From an uncultured Enterocloster sp. (GTDB lineage: Bacteria; Bacillota; Clostridia; Lachnospirales; Lachnospiraceae): DNA of 64,000 bases. Shown one piece after another: positions 51,017 to 59,410 of this stretch. The stretch is from positions 25,528-89,527 of the forward strand of contig CALWQV010000003.1 of NCBI GenBank assembly GCA_944383785.1. The letters are read 5' to 3'. The notes beneath the pieces are model-generated. The model was not told the origin of the DNA, searched no databases, and saw only the letters and a program-made list of their open reading frames with translations. The position numbers and the translations under genes were made by a program. Position 1 is the first letter of the stretch. Every line of letters begins with the position of its first letter.

Positions 51017-51436
51017 TGGTCAAAAAGATTGCGAGTTTTGAGATTTGTAGTTTTTTCCCCAGACCCACATGGCATCTAAAATCGGTTTTAGACTTTTTCC
51101 CAATTATGTCAGGTTGTACTCTACCCGGGGCGGCACCTCGGCGTATACGAGGAAGCAAGGCAATGGCGGCGGAAAATTCCAAAGCGATGAAAGCCGGAGG
51201 CCAGGGCAAAACCCCGCCTCCGGCTTGTTTTATCATTCGTATCTTTGTTTTTCTTTTGTCCCTTTCGGCTTTCTGCAAAAGCAGACGGCGGTGTGTGAGT
51301 GTAATGCAGTCAGGAAATTTCGTGTTTTAAATCATGTTTTTTGTTTGCCGTCTGTATTCTGCGTCTGCGCTTTTCATCCGTTCACTAGGATAATGCATAA
51401 AGCCGCCCTTTTATTGCAAAAAACTTCTGCCTCTTC
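51017..51436. other. Region without a supported gene
   Basis: About 420 bases between the divergent exporter and permease promoters. Several overlapping open frames of 70-130 codons exist on the plus strand, but none has a ribosome binding site, a domain I recognise or host-like codon structure. The only clear element is a perfect 11-bp hairpin, listed separately. Confidence 0.5.
51191..51230 (+). terminator. Isolated terminator-like hairpin
   Basis: Perfect 11-bp stem AAGCCGGAGGC/GCCTCCGGCTT (51191-51201 with 51216-51226) followed by GTTTTATC. No rightward gene ends nearby, so it may be a remnant or terminate a small RNA. Confidence 0.55.
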
Positions 51437-51498
51437 TTGCCACCCATGGATTTCTGTGCTAATATAAAGAACACAACAGGTCCGAAAGGGCCTTTTTT
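51437..51498 (+). promoter_or_regulatory. Promoter and leader hairpin of the TauE/SafE gene
   Basis: TTGCCA (51437-51442), 17 bases, TAATAT (51460-51465). Only some 12 bases into the transcript a short hairpin AGGTCC-GAAA-GGGCCT (51478-51493) runs into TTTTTT, a terminator-like element before the gene at 51516. Confidence 0.6.
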
Positions 51499-51515
51499 GA
51501 AGGGAAAATATACCG

Positions 51516-52271
51516 ATGACAGCTTATTTGATCGTATGTCCCCTGGTCTTTCTGGCGGGGCTGGTGGACTCCATCGCCGGGGGAGGCGGAATCATCTCCC
51601 TGCCGGCCTACATGCTGGCCGGAGTTCCAGCCCACAGCGCCTTAGGAACCAATAAGATGGGTTCCACCATGGGAACCATTGTCTCCACTCTGCGCTACGC
51701 CGGCCATGGATATTTAAAGGGGAAGGTGGTGATGGCCCTCTGTTCGGCAGCTATGGCTATGTGCGGCTCCGCAATCGGCTCCCACATCGCCCTCATTGTG
51801 CCGGATTCGGTGATCCGCCACATGATGCTGGTGGTGCTGCCCATTGTGGCGGCCTATGTGCTTTTTAATAAGGGAATGGGGGATAATGAAAAGACCGGCA
51901 CAGTACCTGGAAAGAAGGTTTTCATCATCAGCCTGGGGGCGGCCCTTTTCATCGGGGCTTATGACGGATTCTATGGCCCGGGAACCGGAACCTTCCTGCT
52001 CCTGGTGCTCACCGGGGCCGCCCATATGGACGTGCGCAGCGCTTCGGCCCAGACAAAGGTGATTAACTTGTCCTCCAACATCGCGGCGCTGGTGACCTTC
52101 CTTTTAAACGGGACGGTGGTGCTTCCCCTGGGGCTGGCCTCCGGCTGCTGCTCCATCGCGGGACACTATATCGGCTCCGGCCTGGTGGTTCACGACGGTC
52201 AGAAGATCGTCCGCCCGGTGGTGCTGGTAGTGCTGATCGCGCTGTTTATCAAGGTATTAAGCGGAAATTAA
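51516..52271 (+). CDS. TauE/SafE (TSUP) family membrane transporter
   Basis: 251 residues, about eight hydrophobic segments. The family repeat begins FLAGLVDSIAGGGGIISLP and recurs as FIGAYDGFYGPGTGTFLLL near residue 150, the two characteristic glycine-rich loops. Members move sulfite, sulfonates, sulfoacetate or other small organic anions. It sits 12 bases before prmA and may be co-transcribed with it, although the functions look unrelated. Confidence 0.87.
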   Translation: MTAYLIVCPLVFLAGLVDSIAGGGGIISLPAYMLAGVPAHSALGTNKMGSTMGTIVSTLRYAGHGYLKGKVVMALCSAAMAMCGSAIGSHIALIVPDSVIRHMMLVVLPIVAAYVLFNKGMGDNEKTGTVPGKKVFIISLGAALFIGAYDGFYGPGTGTFLLLVLTGAAHMDVRSASAQTKVINLSSNIAALVTFLLNGTVVLPLGLASGCCSIAGHYIGSGLVVHDGQKIVRPVVLVVLIALFIKVLSGN

Positions 52272-52283
52272 GGAGAAGATGTT

Positions 52284-53240
52284 ATGAAGTGGAAGAAATT
52301 TACCCTTACCACCACCACAGAGGCGGTGGATTTGATCAGCAGCATGTTAAACGACTTGGGAATCCAGGGCATTGAGGTGGAGGACAATGTGCCTCTGACG
52401 GAACAGGAGACAAAGGGCATGTTTATCGACATCCTTCCAGAGCTGCCTCCGGACGACGGAAGGGCCAAAGTCAGCTTTTATGTAGACGATTCGGAGCCGG
52501 AAGATGAGATTCTGCGAAAGGTAAGCGAGGGCCTGGATGAGATGGCTTCCTGGACGGATCTGGGAGAGCGCACCATTGTGGAGAGCGAGACGGAGGATAA
52601 GGACTGGATCAACAACTGGAAGCAGTATTTTAAGCCCTTTACCGTAGACCATATCCTGATTAAGCCCACCTGGGAGGAGATCCCTGAGGAGCATAAGGAT
52701 AAGCTTTTGGTGCAGATCGACCCGGGGACGGCTTTTGGGACGGGAAAGCATGAGACGACCCAGCTGTGCATCCGCCAGCTGGAGAAGGCGGTGACGCCTG
52801 AGACTACGGTTCTGGATGTGGGAACCGGCAGCGGAATTCTTGGAATCACGGCTCTAAAGCTGGGGGCGAAGGCGGTGAAGGGCACGGACCTGGATGAGAA
52901 CGCCATTGTCGCCGTAGGGGAGAACTTGAAGGCAAACGATATTGCCCCGGAGAAGTTTGAAGTGCTCCAGGGAAATATCTTAGACGATGAGAAGGTACAG
53001 CAGTGGGCCGGTTTCGGATGTTACGATGTGGCGGTGGCCAATATCCTGGCGGATGTGATCATCCCCCTGGTGGACGAGATCCCGGTTCATCTTAAAAAAG
53101 GCGGCCTGTTCATTTCCTCCGGCATCATTAATCTGAAGGAGCAGGCGGTGATGGAGGCATTTTCTAAGAATCCGGAGCTTGAGGTGACAGAAGTAAACCA
53201 TCAGGGGGAATGGGTTTCCATTACCGCCAGGAGAAAGTAA
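52284..53240 (+). CDS. prmA: Ribosomal protein L11 methyltransferase
   Basis: 318 residues. SAM-binding motif LDVGTGSGILGITALKLG near residue 178, preceded by DPGTAFGTGKHETTQLCI, which is diagnostic of PrmA, and followed by NILADVIIPLVDEIP. The N-terminal L11-recognition domain (residues 1-60, WKKFTLTTTTEAVDLISSML) is present. PrmA trimethylates ribosomal protein L11. It is followed by rsmE, as in many Firmicutes including B. subtilis (yqeT-yqeU). Confidence 0.95.
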   Translation: MKWKKFTLTTTTEAVDLISSMLNDLGIQGIEVEDNVPLTEQETKGMFIDILPELPPDDGRAKVSFYVDDSEPEDEILRKVSEGLDEMASWTDLGERTIVESETEDKDWINNWKQYFKPFTVDHILIKPTWEEIPEEHKDKLLVQIDPGTAFGTGKHETTQLCIRQLEKAVTPETTVLDVGTGSGILGITALKLGAKAVKGTDLDENAIVAVGENLKANDIAPEKFEVLQGNILDDEKVQQWAGFGCYDVAVANILADVIIPLVDEIPVHLKKGGLFISSGIINLKEQAVMEAFSKNPELEVTEVNHQGEWVSITARRK

Positions 53241-53250
53241 GAGGAAGGCC

Positions 53251-53997
53251 ATGCATCATTTTTTTGTGGAGCCGGAGCAGATGACGGAGGGCTTGGCGCG
53301 GATCGCGGGCGGGGATTTAAACCACATGAAGAACGCCCTGCGCATGAAGCCGGGGGAAGAATTTCTGGTCAGCGACGGCACAGGAGGCGACTTTTTATGC
53401 CGGCTGGAGGAGCTGGATGGCCGGGAGGCCAGGGCGCGGATTTTAGAGCGGCGGGAAGGCCGGGAGCTGCCCACGGGAATCTGGCTCTACCAGGGGCTTC
53501 CCAAGAGCGATAAGATGGAGCTCATCGTCCAGAAGGCCGCGGAGCTGGGAGCTGCCGCCGTGGTTCCGGTGGCCACCAAAAACGCGGTGGTGAAGCTTGA
53601 TGAGCGCAAGGGGAAGGATAAGGCCCGCCGGTGGCAGACCATCGCGAAGAGCGCCTGCGAGCAGTCCAAGCGCAGCCGTATCATGCAGGTGGAGGAGCCG
53701 GTAAGCTTTGCACGGGCCCTGGAGCAGATCAGGGAGCAGAACTTTGATTTAAGGCTCATTCCCTATGAAAACCAGGAGGGCATGGCGGGAACAAAGGCAG
53801 CCTTTGAGAGCCTGAGGCCGGGGATGAGGGCCGCGGTGCTCATCGGCCCTGAGGGGGGCTTTGACGAGGAAGAAGTCCGGCAGGCCCAGGCGGCGGGCGT
53901 GATTCCGGTGAGCCTGGGGAAGCGGATTTTGAGGACGGAGACGGCGGCCCTGACGGTTTTAGCGGCCCTGATGCTGAAGCTGGAAGGCGGAATATAG
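53251..53997 (+). CDS. rsmE: 16S rRNA (uracil1498-N3)-methyltransferase
   Basis: 248 residues. PUA-like N-terminus (MHHFFVEPEQ, LNHMKNALRMKPGEEFLVSD) and a SPOUT-type knotted domain with LYQGLPKSDKMELIVQKAAE, KSACEQSKRSR and LIGPEGGFDEEEVRQAQAAG near the C-terminus, ending TAALTVLAALML. These are the RsmE signatures. It methylates U1498 of 16S rRNA. Eleven bases from prmA, twelve from the cysteine desulfurase gene. Confidence 0.95.
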   Translation: MHHFFVEPEQMTEGLARIAGGDLNHMKNALRMKPGEEFLVSDGTGGDFLCRLEELDGREARARILERREGRELPTGIWLYQGLPKSDKMELIVQKAAELGAAAVVPVATKNAVVKLDERKGKDKARRWQTIAKSACEQSKRSRIMQVEEPVSFARALEQIREQNFDLRLIPYENQEGMAGTKAAFESLRPGMRAAVLIGPEGGFDEEEVRQAQAAGVIPVSLGKRILRTETAALTVLAALMLKLEGGI

Positions 53998-54009
53998 AGG
54001 AGGAAAGAG

Positions 54010-55164
54010 ATGGAAGCCTATTTTGACAATTCAGCCACCACAAAGGTATTTGACTGCGTGCGGGATATTGTGGTGAAGACCATGACCGAGGACTACGGAA
54101 ATCCTTCCGCCCGCCATAAAAAGGGCATGGAAGCGGAGCAGTACGTCCGCCGGGCGGCTTCCCAGATCGCCAAAACCCTGCGGGTTCAGGAGAAGGAGAT
54201 TCTCTTTACCTCCGGCGGCACGGAATCCAACAATATGGCCCTGATCGGCGCGGCCATGGCCAACCGGCGGGCGGGAAACCACTTGATCACCACCCGCATC
54301 GAGCACGCTTCGGTGTACAATCCCATGGCCTTTTTGGAGCAGCAGGGCTTTGAGGTCACTTATCTGAAGGTAGACGGGGAAGGACACATCTCCCTAAAAG
54401 AGCTGGAGGAATCCATCCGCCCGGACACCATCCTGGTGTCGGTGATGCATGTGAACAATGAGGTTGGAGCGGTGGAGCCGGTGGCAGAGATCGGTGCGCT
54501 CATTCACCGGGTGAATCCGGAGATTCTCTTTCATGTGGACGCTATCCAGTCCTACGGCAAGTATGAGATCCGGCCCAAGCGGGAGAACATCGACCTGCTT
54601 TCCGTCAGCGGCCACAAGATCCATGGCCCCAAGGGAGTGGGATTCCTCTACATCGACCAGAGGGTGAAAATCCATCCCCTTCTCTACGGCGGGGGCCAGC
54701 AGCGGGATCTCCGCTCCGGAACGGAAAATGTGCCGGGCATCGCCGGGCTGGGGGCGGCGGCAGAGGAAATCTACCGGGATCACGCCGGGAAAGTGGAGCA
54801 TCTGGTGAAGCTGAAAAACCATATGATCACCCGTATGGGGGAGATCCCGGAGGCCACTGTCAACAGCAGGATGGATTTGGAGAGCGCGCCTCAGATCGTA
54901 AGCGTCGGCTTCGCGGGGGTGCGCAGCGAGGTGCTGCTTCACGCCCTGGAAGAAAAGGGAGTCTACGTTTCCTCCGGCTCCGCCTGTTCCTCCAACCATC
55001 CGGCCATCAGCGGCACCTTAAAGGCTGTGGGAGTGAAAAAGGAGCTGCTGGACTCCACCCTCCGCTTCAGCTTCGGCATGTTTAATACCCTGGAGGAAGT
55101 GGATTACGCGGTGGACGTGTTAAAGGAACTGCTGCCGGTGCTCACAAGGTACAGACGGCGCTGA
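54010..55164 (+). CDS. Cysteine desulfurase (NifS/IscS-like, ThiI partner)
   Basis: 384 residues, PLP-dependent. N-terminus AYFDNSATTKVFDCVRD; PLP-binding lysine in LSVSGHKIHGPKGVGFLY near residue 205; catalytic Cys in VYVSSGSACSSNHPAISG near 325, the long-loop type of IscS/NifZ. It removes sulfur from cysteine and hands it on as persulfide. Immediately followed by thiI, as B. subtilis nifZ is, so its likely job is supplying sulfur for 4-thiouridine in tRNA rather than general Fe-S assembly. Confidence 0.92.
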   Translation: MEAYFDNSATTKVFDCVRDIVVKTMTEDYGNPSARHKKGMEAEQYVRRAASQIAKTLRVQEKEILFTSGGTESNNMALIGAAMANRRAGNHLITTRIEHASVYNPMAFLEQQGFEVTYLKVDGEGHISLKELEESIRPDTILVSVMHVNNEVGAVEPVAEIGALIHRVNPEILFHVDAIQSYGKYEIRPKRENIDLLSVSGHKIHGPKGVGFLYIDQRVKIHPLLYGGGQQRDLRSGTENVPGIAGLGAAAEEIYRDHAGKVEHLVKLKNHMITRMGEIPEATVNSRMDLESAPQIVSVGFAGVRSEVLLHALEEKGVYVSSGSACSSNHPAISGTLKAVGVKKELLDSTLRFSFGMFNTLEEVDYAVDVLKELLPVLTRYRRR

Positions 55165-55219
55165 GAAGGGGAAAATGGATGAGCGCAGAGGGGCTCATAA
55201 TAATACGAGGAGAATTTTG

Positions 55220-56407
55220 ATGAAATATCAGTCATTTTTAATTAAGTACGCGGAGATCGGAACCAAGGGCAAGAACCGCTATATGTTTGAGGATACGCTG
55301 ATGAAGCAGATCCGCCGTGCCCTTGAGGCTGTGGACGGGGAGTTTGAGGTGACAAAGGAGTCGGGCCGCATCTATGTGACGGGAAATGGCAGCTACGATG
55401 ACGACGACGTGATCGAGGCCTTAAAGCGGGTCTTCGGCATCGCCGACATCTGCCCCATGGTGCAGATCGAGGACCGGGATTATGAGAACCTGAAAAAGGC
55501 CGTGGTGGAATACATGGATCAGGTTTACCCGGACAAGAATCTGACCTTTAAGGTGGCCGCCAGAAGGGCCGATAAGCATTACCCAATCGGCTCGGAGCAG
55601 ATGAACCGGGATCTGGGAGAGGTGATTTTGGAAGCGTTTCCTCAGATGAAGGTGGACGTCCATCATCCGGACGTGCTGCTTAGGGTGGAGGTGCGCCAGA
55701 AGGTGAACCTGTTTTCCGAGATGATTCCTGGCCCCGGCGGCATGCCGGTGGGAACCAATGGGAAGGCCATGCTTCTTTTATCCGGCGGCATCGACAGCCC
55801 GGTGGCGGGATATATGATCGCCAAGCGGGGCGTTGTGCTGGATGCGGTTTATTTCCATGCCCCGCCATACACCAGCGAGAGGGCAAAGCAGAAGGTGGTG
55901 GATCTGGCCAACCTGGTGGCCCGGTACGCGGGCCCCATCAATCTCTATGTGGTGAATTTTACGGATATCCAGCTGCATATTTATGAGAGCTGCCCTCACG
56001 AGGAGCTGACCATCATCATGCGCCGCTATATGATGCGCATCGCCCAGAAGCTGGCGGAGGACGCCGGGGCCATGGGGCTGATTACCGGGGAGAGCATCGG
56101 GCAGGTGGCTTCCCAGACCCTCCAGTCACTGGCTGCTACCAACGACGTATGCACCATGCCCGTATTCCGGCCGGTGATCGGCTTTGACAAGCAGGAGATC
56201 ATCGATCTGTCGGAAAAGATCGGAACCTATGAAACCTCCATTCAGCCTTATGAGGACTGCTGCACCATCTTTGTGGCAAAGCATCCGGTGACAAGGCCGA
56301 ACATCAATGTGATCCGCAGCTCCGAGAAGCGTCTGGGAGAGAAGATGGAGGAGCTGGTGCGGGAGGCCTTAAATACCACGGAGCGGATTCTCTGCCAGGG
56401 AAGGTAA
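55220..56407 (+). CDS. thiI: tRNA 4-thiouridine synthase ThiI
   Basis: 395 residues from ATG at 55220 (GAGGAG nine bases upstream); an ATG at 55175 lacks a site. N-terminal ferredoxin-like and THUMP domains (FLIKYAEIGTKGKNRYMFED), then an ATP-pyrophosphatase loop MLLLSGGIDSPVAGYMIAKR near residue 185, and the C-terminal GESIGQVASQTLQSL and YEDCCTIFVAKHP. There is no rhodanese domain, as in the Bacillus type, which relies on the cysteine desulfurase for sulfur transfer. Modifies U8 of tRNA. Confidence 0.95.
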   Translation: MKYQSFLIKYAEIGTKGKNRYMFEDTLMKQIRRALEAVDGEFEVTKESGRIYVTGNGSYDDDDVIEALKRVFGIADICPMVQIEDRDYENLKKAVVEYMDQVYPDKNLTFKVAARRADKHYPIGSEQMNRDLGEVILEAFPQMKVDVHHPDVLLRVEVRQKVNLFSEMIPGPGGMPVGTNGKAMLLLSGGIDSPVAGYMIAKRGVVLDAVYFHAPPYTSERAKQKVVDLANLVARYAGPINLYVVNFTDIQLHIYESCPHEELTIIMRRYMMRIAQKLAEDAGAMGLITGESIGQVASQTLQSLAATNDVCTMPVFRPVIGFDKQEIIDLSEKIGTYETSIQPYEDCCTIFVAKHPVTRPNINVIRSSEKRLGEKMEELVREALNTTERILCQGR

Positions 56408-56412
56408 GGCCG

Positions 56413-56460
56413 GACAAAAAATAAGCTCTGTGGATGGGGAAATCCTCATCCGCAGAGCTT
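56413..56460 (-). terminator. Terminator of the HPr-like gene
   Basis: Long stem (56423-56439 with 56444-56460, 17 pairs, three G-U) that, read leftward, ends in ATTTTTTG (56416-56422). The plus side lacks a T-run, so it mainly serves the minus-strand gene. Confidence 0.8.
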
Positions 56461-56481
56461 CGGGGATGGAATGAAAACGAA

Positions 56482-56712
56482 CTACACCATGTAGGGCTTT
56501 AAGGTTTCCAAGATGGTGTCCAGCTCGGCCTCGGCATGGATATTTAAGTCGATGGGCTTGGACAGATCCAGGCTGAAAATACCCATGATGGACTTGGCAT
56601 CGATTACGTATCTGCCGGAAACAAGATCAAAATCGGCATCAAACTTTGCAAGATCATTTACAAAGGATTTTACCTTGTCGATGGAATTTAAGGAAATACG
56701 AATTGTTTTCAT
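56482..56712 (-). CDS. HPr-like (Crh-like) protein lacking the active histidine
   Basis: 76 residues, HPr fold and length slightly below the usual 85-88. The active-site segment GIHARPA with His15 is replaced by SIDKVKSFVND, so it cannot carry phosphate in the PTS. The regulatory serine region is kept: VIDAKSIMGIFSLD, with S41 equivalent to HPr Ser46, the HPrK target. In B. subtilis, Crh also lacks His15 and keeps Ser46, acting with CcpA in carbon catabolite repression. A similar regulatory role is likely. Own promoter and terminator. Confidence 0.8.
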   Translation of the reverse strand: MKTIRISLNSIDKVKSFVNDLAKFDADFDLVSGRYVIDAKSIMGIFSLDLSKPIDLNIHAEAELDTILETLKPYMV

Positions 56713-56786
56713 ACTTGAAAAACCCTCCTCTTAATGATTGATCTACAGCTTATAATGGGAAAAATTGTCTCTGTAGCCTTATCTTA

Positions 56787-56815
56787 ATAGTACAGACCGG
56801 CTATGGAAAAGTCAA
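56787..56815 (-). promoter_or_regulatory. Promoter of the HPr-like gene
   Basis: On the minus strand TTGACT (complement of 56810-56815), 17 bases, TACTAT (complement of 56787-56792). Well placed for the gene starting at 56712. Confidence 0.6.
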
Positions 56816-56860
56816 TAGTTAGATTGCATGAAATAATAAAAAACTGACGGAGGTTGGATT

Positions 56861-58231
56861 ATGCCCAAAGCGGCCCTTCACAATCTGGGATGTAAAGTAA
56901 ACGCATATGAAACGGAGGCTATGGAGCAGCTGCTCAGAGAGGGGGGATACGAAATCGTACCCTTTGACCAGAAGGCGGACGTTTATGTGATCAATACCTG
57001 TTCGGTGACCAATATCGCGGACCGGAAATCCCGGCAGATGCTGCATCGGGCAAAGAAATTAAATCCGGATGCCATTGTGGCGGCTGCCGGCTGCTACGTG
57101 CAGGTGGCTGCCGACCAGTTAAAAGCGGATCCGGCGGTGGATATTCTCATTGGGAACAATCAGAAGGGTCAACTGCTTCAGATCCTAAAGGAGTTTCAGG
57201 AGAGCGGCGGGGAGGAAGCCTGCCATGTGCTGGATATCGCCCATGAGGGCAGCTATGAGAATCTGCGGCTGGAGAGCCCGGGGGAGAAGACAAGGGCCTT
57301 TTTAAAGGTTCAGGACGGCTGCAACCAGTTCTGCAGCTACTGCATCATCCCCTACGCCAGGGGGCGGGTGCGCTCCAGAAAAATCCAGGATGTGGTCCAT
57401 GAAGCCGCAAAGCTGGGAAAGGCGGGATATCAGGAGGTGGTTCTGACCGGAATCCATTTAAGCTCCTACGGCCTGGATTTTGAGCGGAAGGCGCCTGAGG
57501 GCGGCCAGGAGGATTACCAGGCGCTGGGAAAGGAGGGGCGGGGGAGCTTTCTTTTGGAGTTGATCCGCCAAGTGAGCCAGGTGGAGGAGATCCGCCGGAT
57601 CCGCTTAGGCTCCTTAGAGCCCAGGATTGTCACCCCGGAATTTGCCGGAGCCCTGGCGGCCAATCCCAAAATCTGTCCCCATTTCCACCTGTCTCTCCAG
57701 AGCGGCTGTGACGGGGTCTTAAAGCGGATGAACCGTCACTACACGGCCAGGGAATATGAAGAGGGCTGCAAAATCCTGCGGGATGCTTTTGAAAATCCGG
57801 CTATTACCACGGACGTGATCGTGGGCTTTCCAGGGGAGAGCGAGGAAGAATTTGAAATTACGCAGCGCTTTGTGGAACACATCCATTTTTATGAGATGCA
57901 TGTGTTTAAATACTCACGCAGAGCCGGCACACGGGCTGCCCTGATGGCGGGGCAGATTCCGGAGGCGGTAAAGGGGGAGCGCAGCGACCGGCTGCTGGAG
58001 CTGGAAAAGAACATGTCCCTTCAGTACCGGAAAAGCCTTTTGGGAACCGTTCAGGAGATTCTCCTGGAGGAGGAGAAAACCATCGGAGGAAAAACCTGGA
58101 TGACAGGCTATACCAGACAGTATGTGCGGGCCGCTCTTGAGAATGATGGAGGCTTAAAGCCGGGACAGATTCTTAAGGCGCGGCTCACCGCCATGCTGGA
58201 CGATGAAACGGTTTTGGGAAACATAATTTAA
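56861..58231 (+). CDS. mtaB: tRNA t6A37 methylthiotransferase MtaB
   Basis: 456 residues. MiaB/RimO/MtaB radical-SAM family: N-terminal UPF0004 domain with HNLGCKVNAYETEAM, INTCSVTNIADRKSRQML and AAAGCYVQV giving three cysteines for one [4Fe-4S] cluster; radical-SAM CxxxCxxC in DGCNQFCSYCIIPYARG near residue 150; SLQSGCDGVLKRMNRHYTA; C-terminal TRAM-like end. HNLGCKVN identifies MtaB, which makes ms2t6A37 in tRNA. No strong ribosome site other than GGAGG before the ATG. Confidence 0.94.
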   Translation: MPKAALHNLGCKVNAYETEAMEQLLREGGYEIVPFDQKADVYVINTCSVTNIADRKSRQMLHRAKKLNPDAIVAAAGCYVQVAADQLKADPAVDILIGNNQKGQLLQILKEFQESGGEEACHVLDIAHEGSYENLRLESPGEKTRAFLKVQDGCNQFCSYCIIPYARGRVRSRKIQDVVHEAAKLGKAGYQEVVLTGIHLSSYGLDFERKAPEGGQEDYQALGKEGRGSFLLELIRQVSQVEEIRRIRLGSLEPRIVTPEFAGALAANPKICPHFHLSLQSGCDGVLKRMNRHYTAREYEEGCKILRDAFENPAITTDVIVGFPGESEEEFEITQRFVEHIHFYEMHVFKYSRRAGTRAALMAGQIPEAVKGERSDRLLELEKNMSLQYRKSLLGTVQEILLEEEKTIGGKTWMTGYTRQYVRAALENDGGLKPGQILKARLTAMLDDETVLGNII

Positions 58232-58239
58232 ATAATCTA

Positions 58240-58268
58240 TTGCCGAACAGGGAATTATAGGGTAGAAT
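58240..58268 (+). promoter_or_regulatory. Promoter of the ireB operon
   Basis: TTGCCG (58240-58245), 17 bases, TAGAAT (58263-58268), 29 bases before ireB. By-eye prediction. Confidence 0.5.
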
Positions 58269-58297
58269 AAGATAGAATACTTAAAGGACGTGATAAA

Positions 58298-58561
58298 ATG
58301 GGCAATATAAGAGACACTCAGTATTTTCAGACTGTTCAGGACAAAAAGATGGAAGCCAGCGACGTATTGGAACAGGTATATGTTGCCTTGACGGAAAAGG
58401 GGTATAACCCCATTAATCAGATCGTAGGATATATTATGTCCGGGGATCCTACCTATATTACCAGCCATAAGGGCGCCAGAAGCCTGATCATGAAGGTTGA
58501 GAGAGACGAGCTTTTGGAGGAGCTGATGGCGGTCTATATTCAGGCAAAGCTGAAGGCGTAA
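58298..58561 (+). CDS. ireB: IreB-family regulatory phosphoprotein
   Basis: 87 residues, full family length. [20 protein letters not shown] and [20 protein letters not shown] are the conserved IreB (DUF965) segments; the phosphorylated threonines in Enterococcus lie near the N-terminus (here RDTQYF). It is a substrate of the PASTA kinase IreK in cephalosporin tolerance in Enterococcus. As in B. subtilis (yrzL-yrrK-yrzB), it precedes yqgF and a DUF1292 gene. Confidence 0.93.
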   Translation: MGNIRDTQYFQTVQDKKMEASDVLEQVYVALTEKGYNPINQIVGYIMSGDPTYITSHKGARSLIMKVERDELLEELMAVYIQAKLKA

Positions 58562-58652
58562 ATTAGGAAAAGGGGCGGTTTGCCGGCGGCAAAGAGCAGG
58601 GCTGCGAAAGGGGCCCGTTTTGTTGTGCCCGGGGGCCGGAATGGAGAAAAAT

Positions 58653-59105
58653 ATGAGAATCATGGGGCTGGATTTTGGCTCAAAAACCGTAGGGGTGGCA
58701 GTCTGCGATCCTTTAGGTATCACTGCCCAGATGGTGGAGACGATTTTTCGCGAGAAGGAGAGCAAGCTTCGCAGGACACTGGCGAGAATCGAGGAATTAG
58801 TCCGCGAATATGAGATTGAAGCGATTGTACTTGGTTATCCTAAAAATATGAACAATTCCCAGGGAGAGCGGGTGCGAAAGACAGAAGAGTTTCAGGAGAG
58901 CTTAAAGAAACGCACCGGCCTTGAGGTAATCCTCTGGGACGAGCGGCTGACCACTGTGGCGGCAGAGCGGGTATTGATGGAGTGCGGGGTGCGCAGGGAA
59001 AACAGAAAGGAAAAGGTAGACCAGATTGCGGCGGCGATGATCCTGCAGGGGTATCTGGACTGTCTTAAGAATCAGAATGAATCAGGAAAAGGAACAGAAG
59101 ACTAA
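58653..59105 (+). CDS. yqgF: Holliday junction resolvase-like YqgF/RuvX
   Basis: 150 residues from ATG at 58653 ([20 protein letters not shown]); GGAG upstream. RNase H-like fold: catalytic Asp in [24 protein letters not shown] with a second acidic residue, WDERLTT (Asp/Glu) and [14 protein letters not shown] at the C-terminus. The protein acts in 16S rRNA 5'-end maturation and, in some bacteria, as a Holliday junction resolvase. Same operon as ireB and DUF1292. Confidence 0.93.
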   Translation: MRIMGLDFGSKTVGVAVCDPLGITAQMVETIFREKESKLRRTLARIEELVREYEIEAIVLGYPKNMNNSQGERVRKTEEFQESLKKRTGLEVILWDERLTTVAAERVLMECGVRRENRKEKVDQIAAAMILQGYLDCLKNQNESGKGTED

Positions 59106-59364
59106 GATTTCGATGACTGCAGATTCGGGGGAATCTGTTGATTTTTATGTGCTGGAAGAGACGCGGATCGGCGGCACGGATTATCTGCTGGCTACGGATG
59201 CGCCGGAAGATGAGGATGGAGAGTGCTATATTCTCAAGGATGTTTCCGGGCCTCAGGAGTCGGAAGCGGTGTATGAATTCGTAGAGGATGACGGCGAGCT
59301 GGATGTTTTATTTGCCGTGTTTGAAAAGCTGCTGGAGGACGCGGATGTGGAGTTTCAGAAATGA
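59077..59364 (+). CDS. DUF1292-family protein (YrzB-like)
   Basis: 95 residues, acidic. DUF1292 core: [53 protein letters not shown], typical of the YrzB family found after yqgF across Firmicutes. Function unknown; some relatives are fused to ribosome-linked proteins. The start at 59077 overlaps yqgF by 29 bases and has no clear ribosome site; ATG at 59113 is an alternative. Confidence 0.85.
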   Translation: MNQEKEQKTKISMTADSGESVDFYVLEETRIGGTDYLLATDAPEDEDGECYILKDVSGPQESEAVYEFVEDDGELDVLFAVFEKLLEDADVEFQK

Positions 59365-59410
59365 CTGGTTTCAGCGCATGGCTGAAAAACTAAAAACAGG
59401 AGGAATTAAT

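Noticed and set aside
51069-51467. Open frame containing RGGTSAYTRKQ, which recalls the PrpF motif RGGTSK
   Set aside because: Only five residues match, the rest has no PrpF-like sequence, and there is no ribosome binding site; coincidence.
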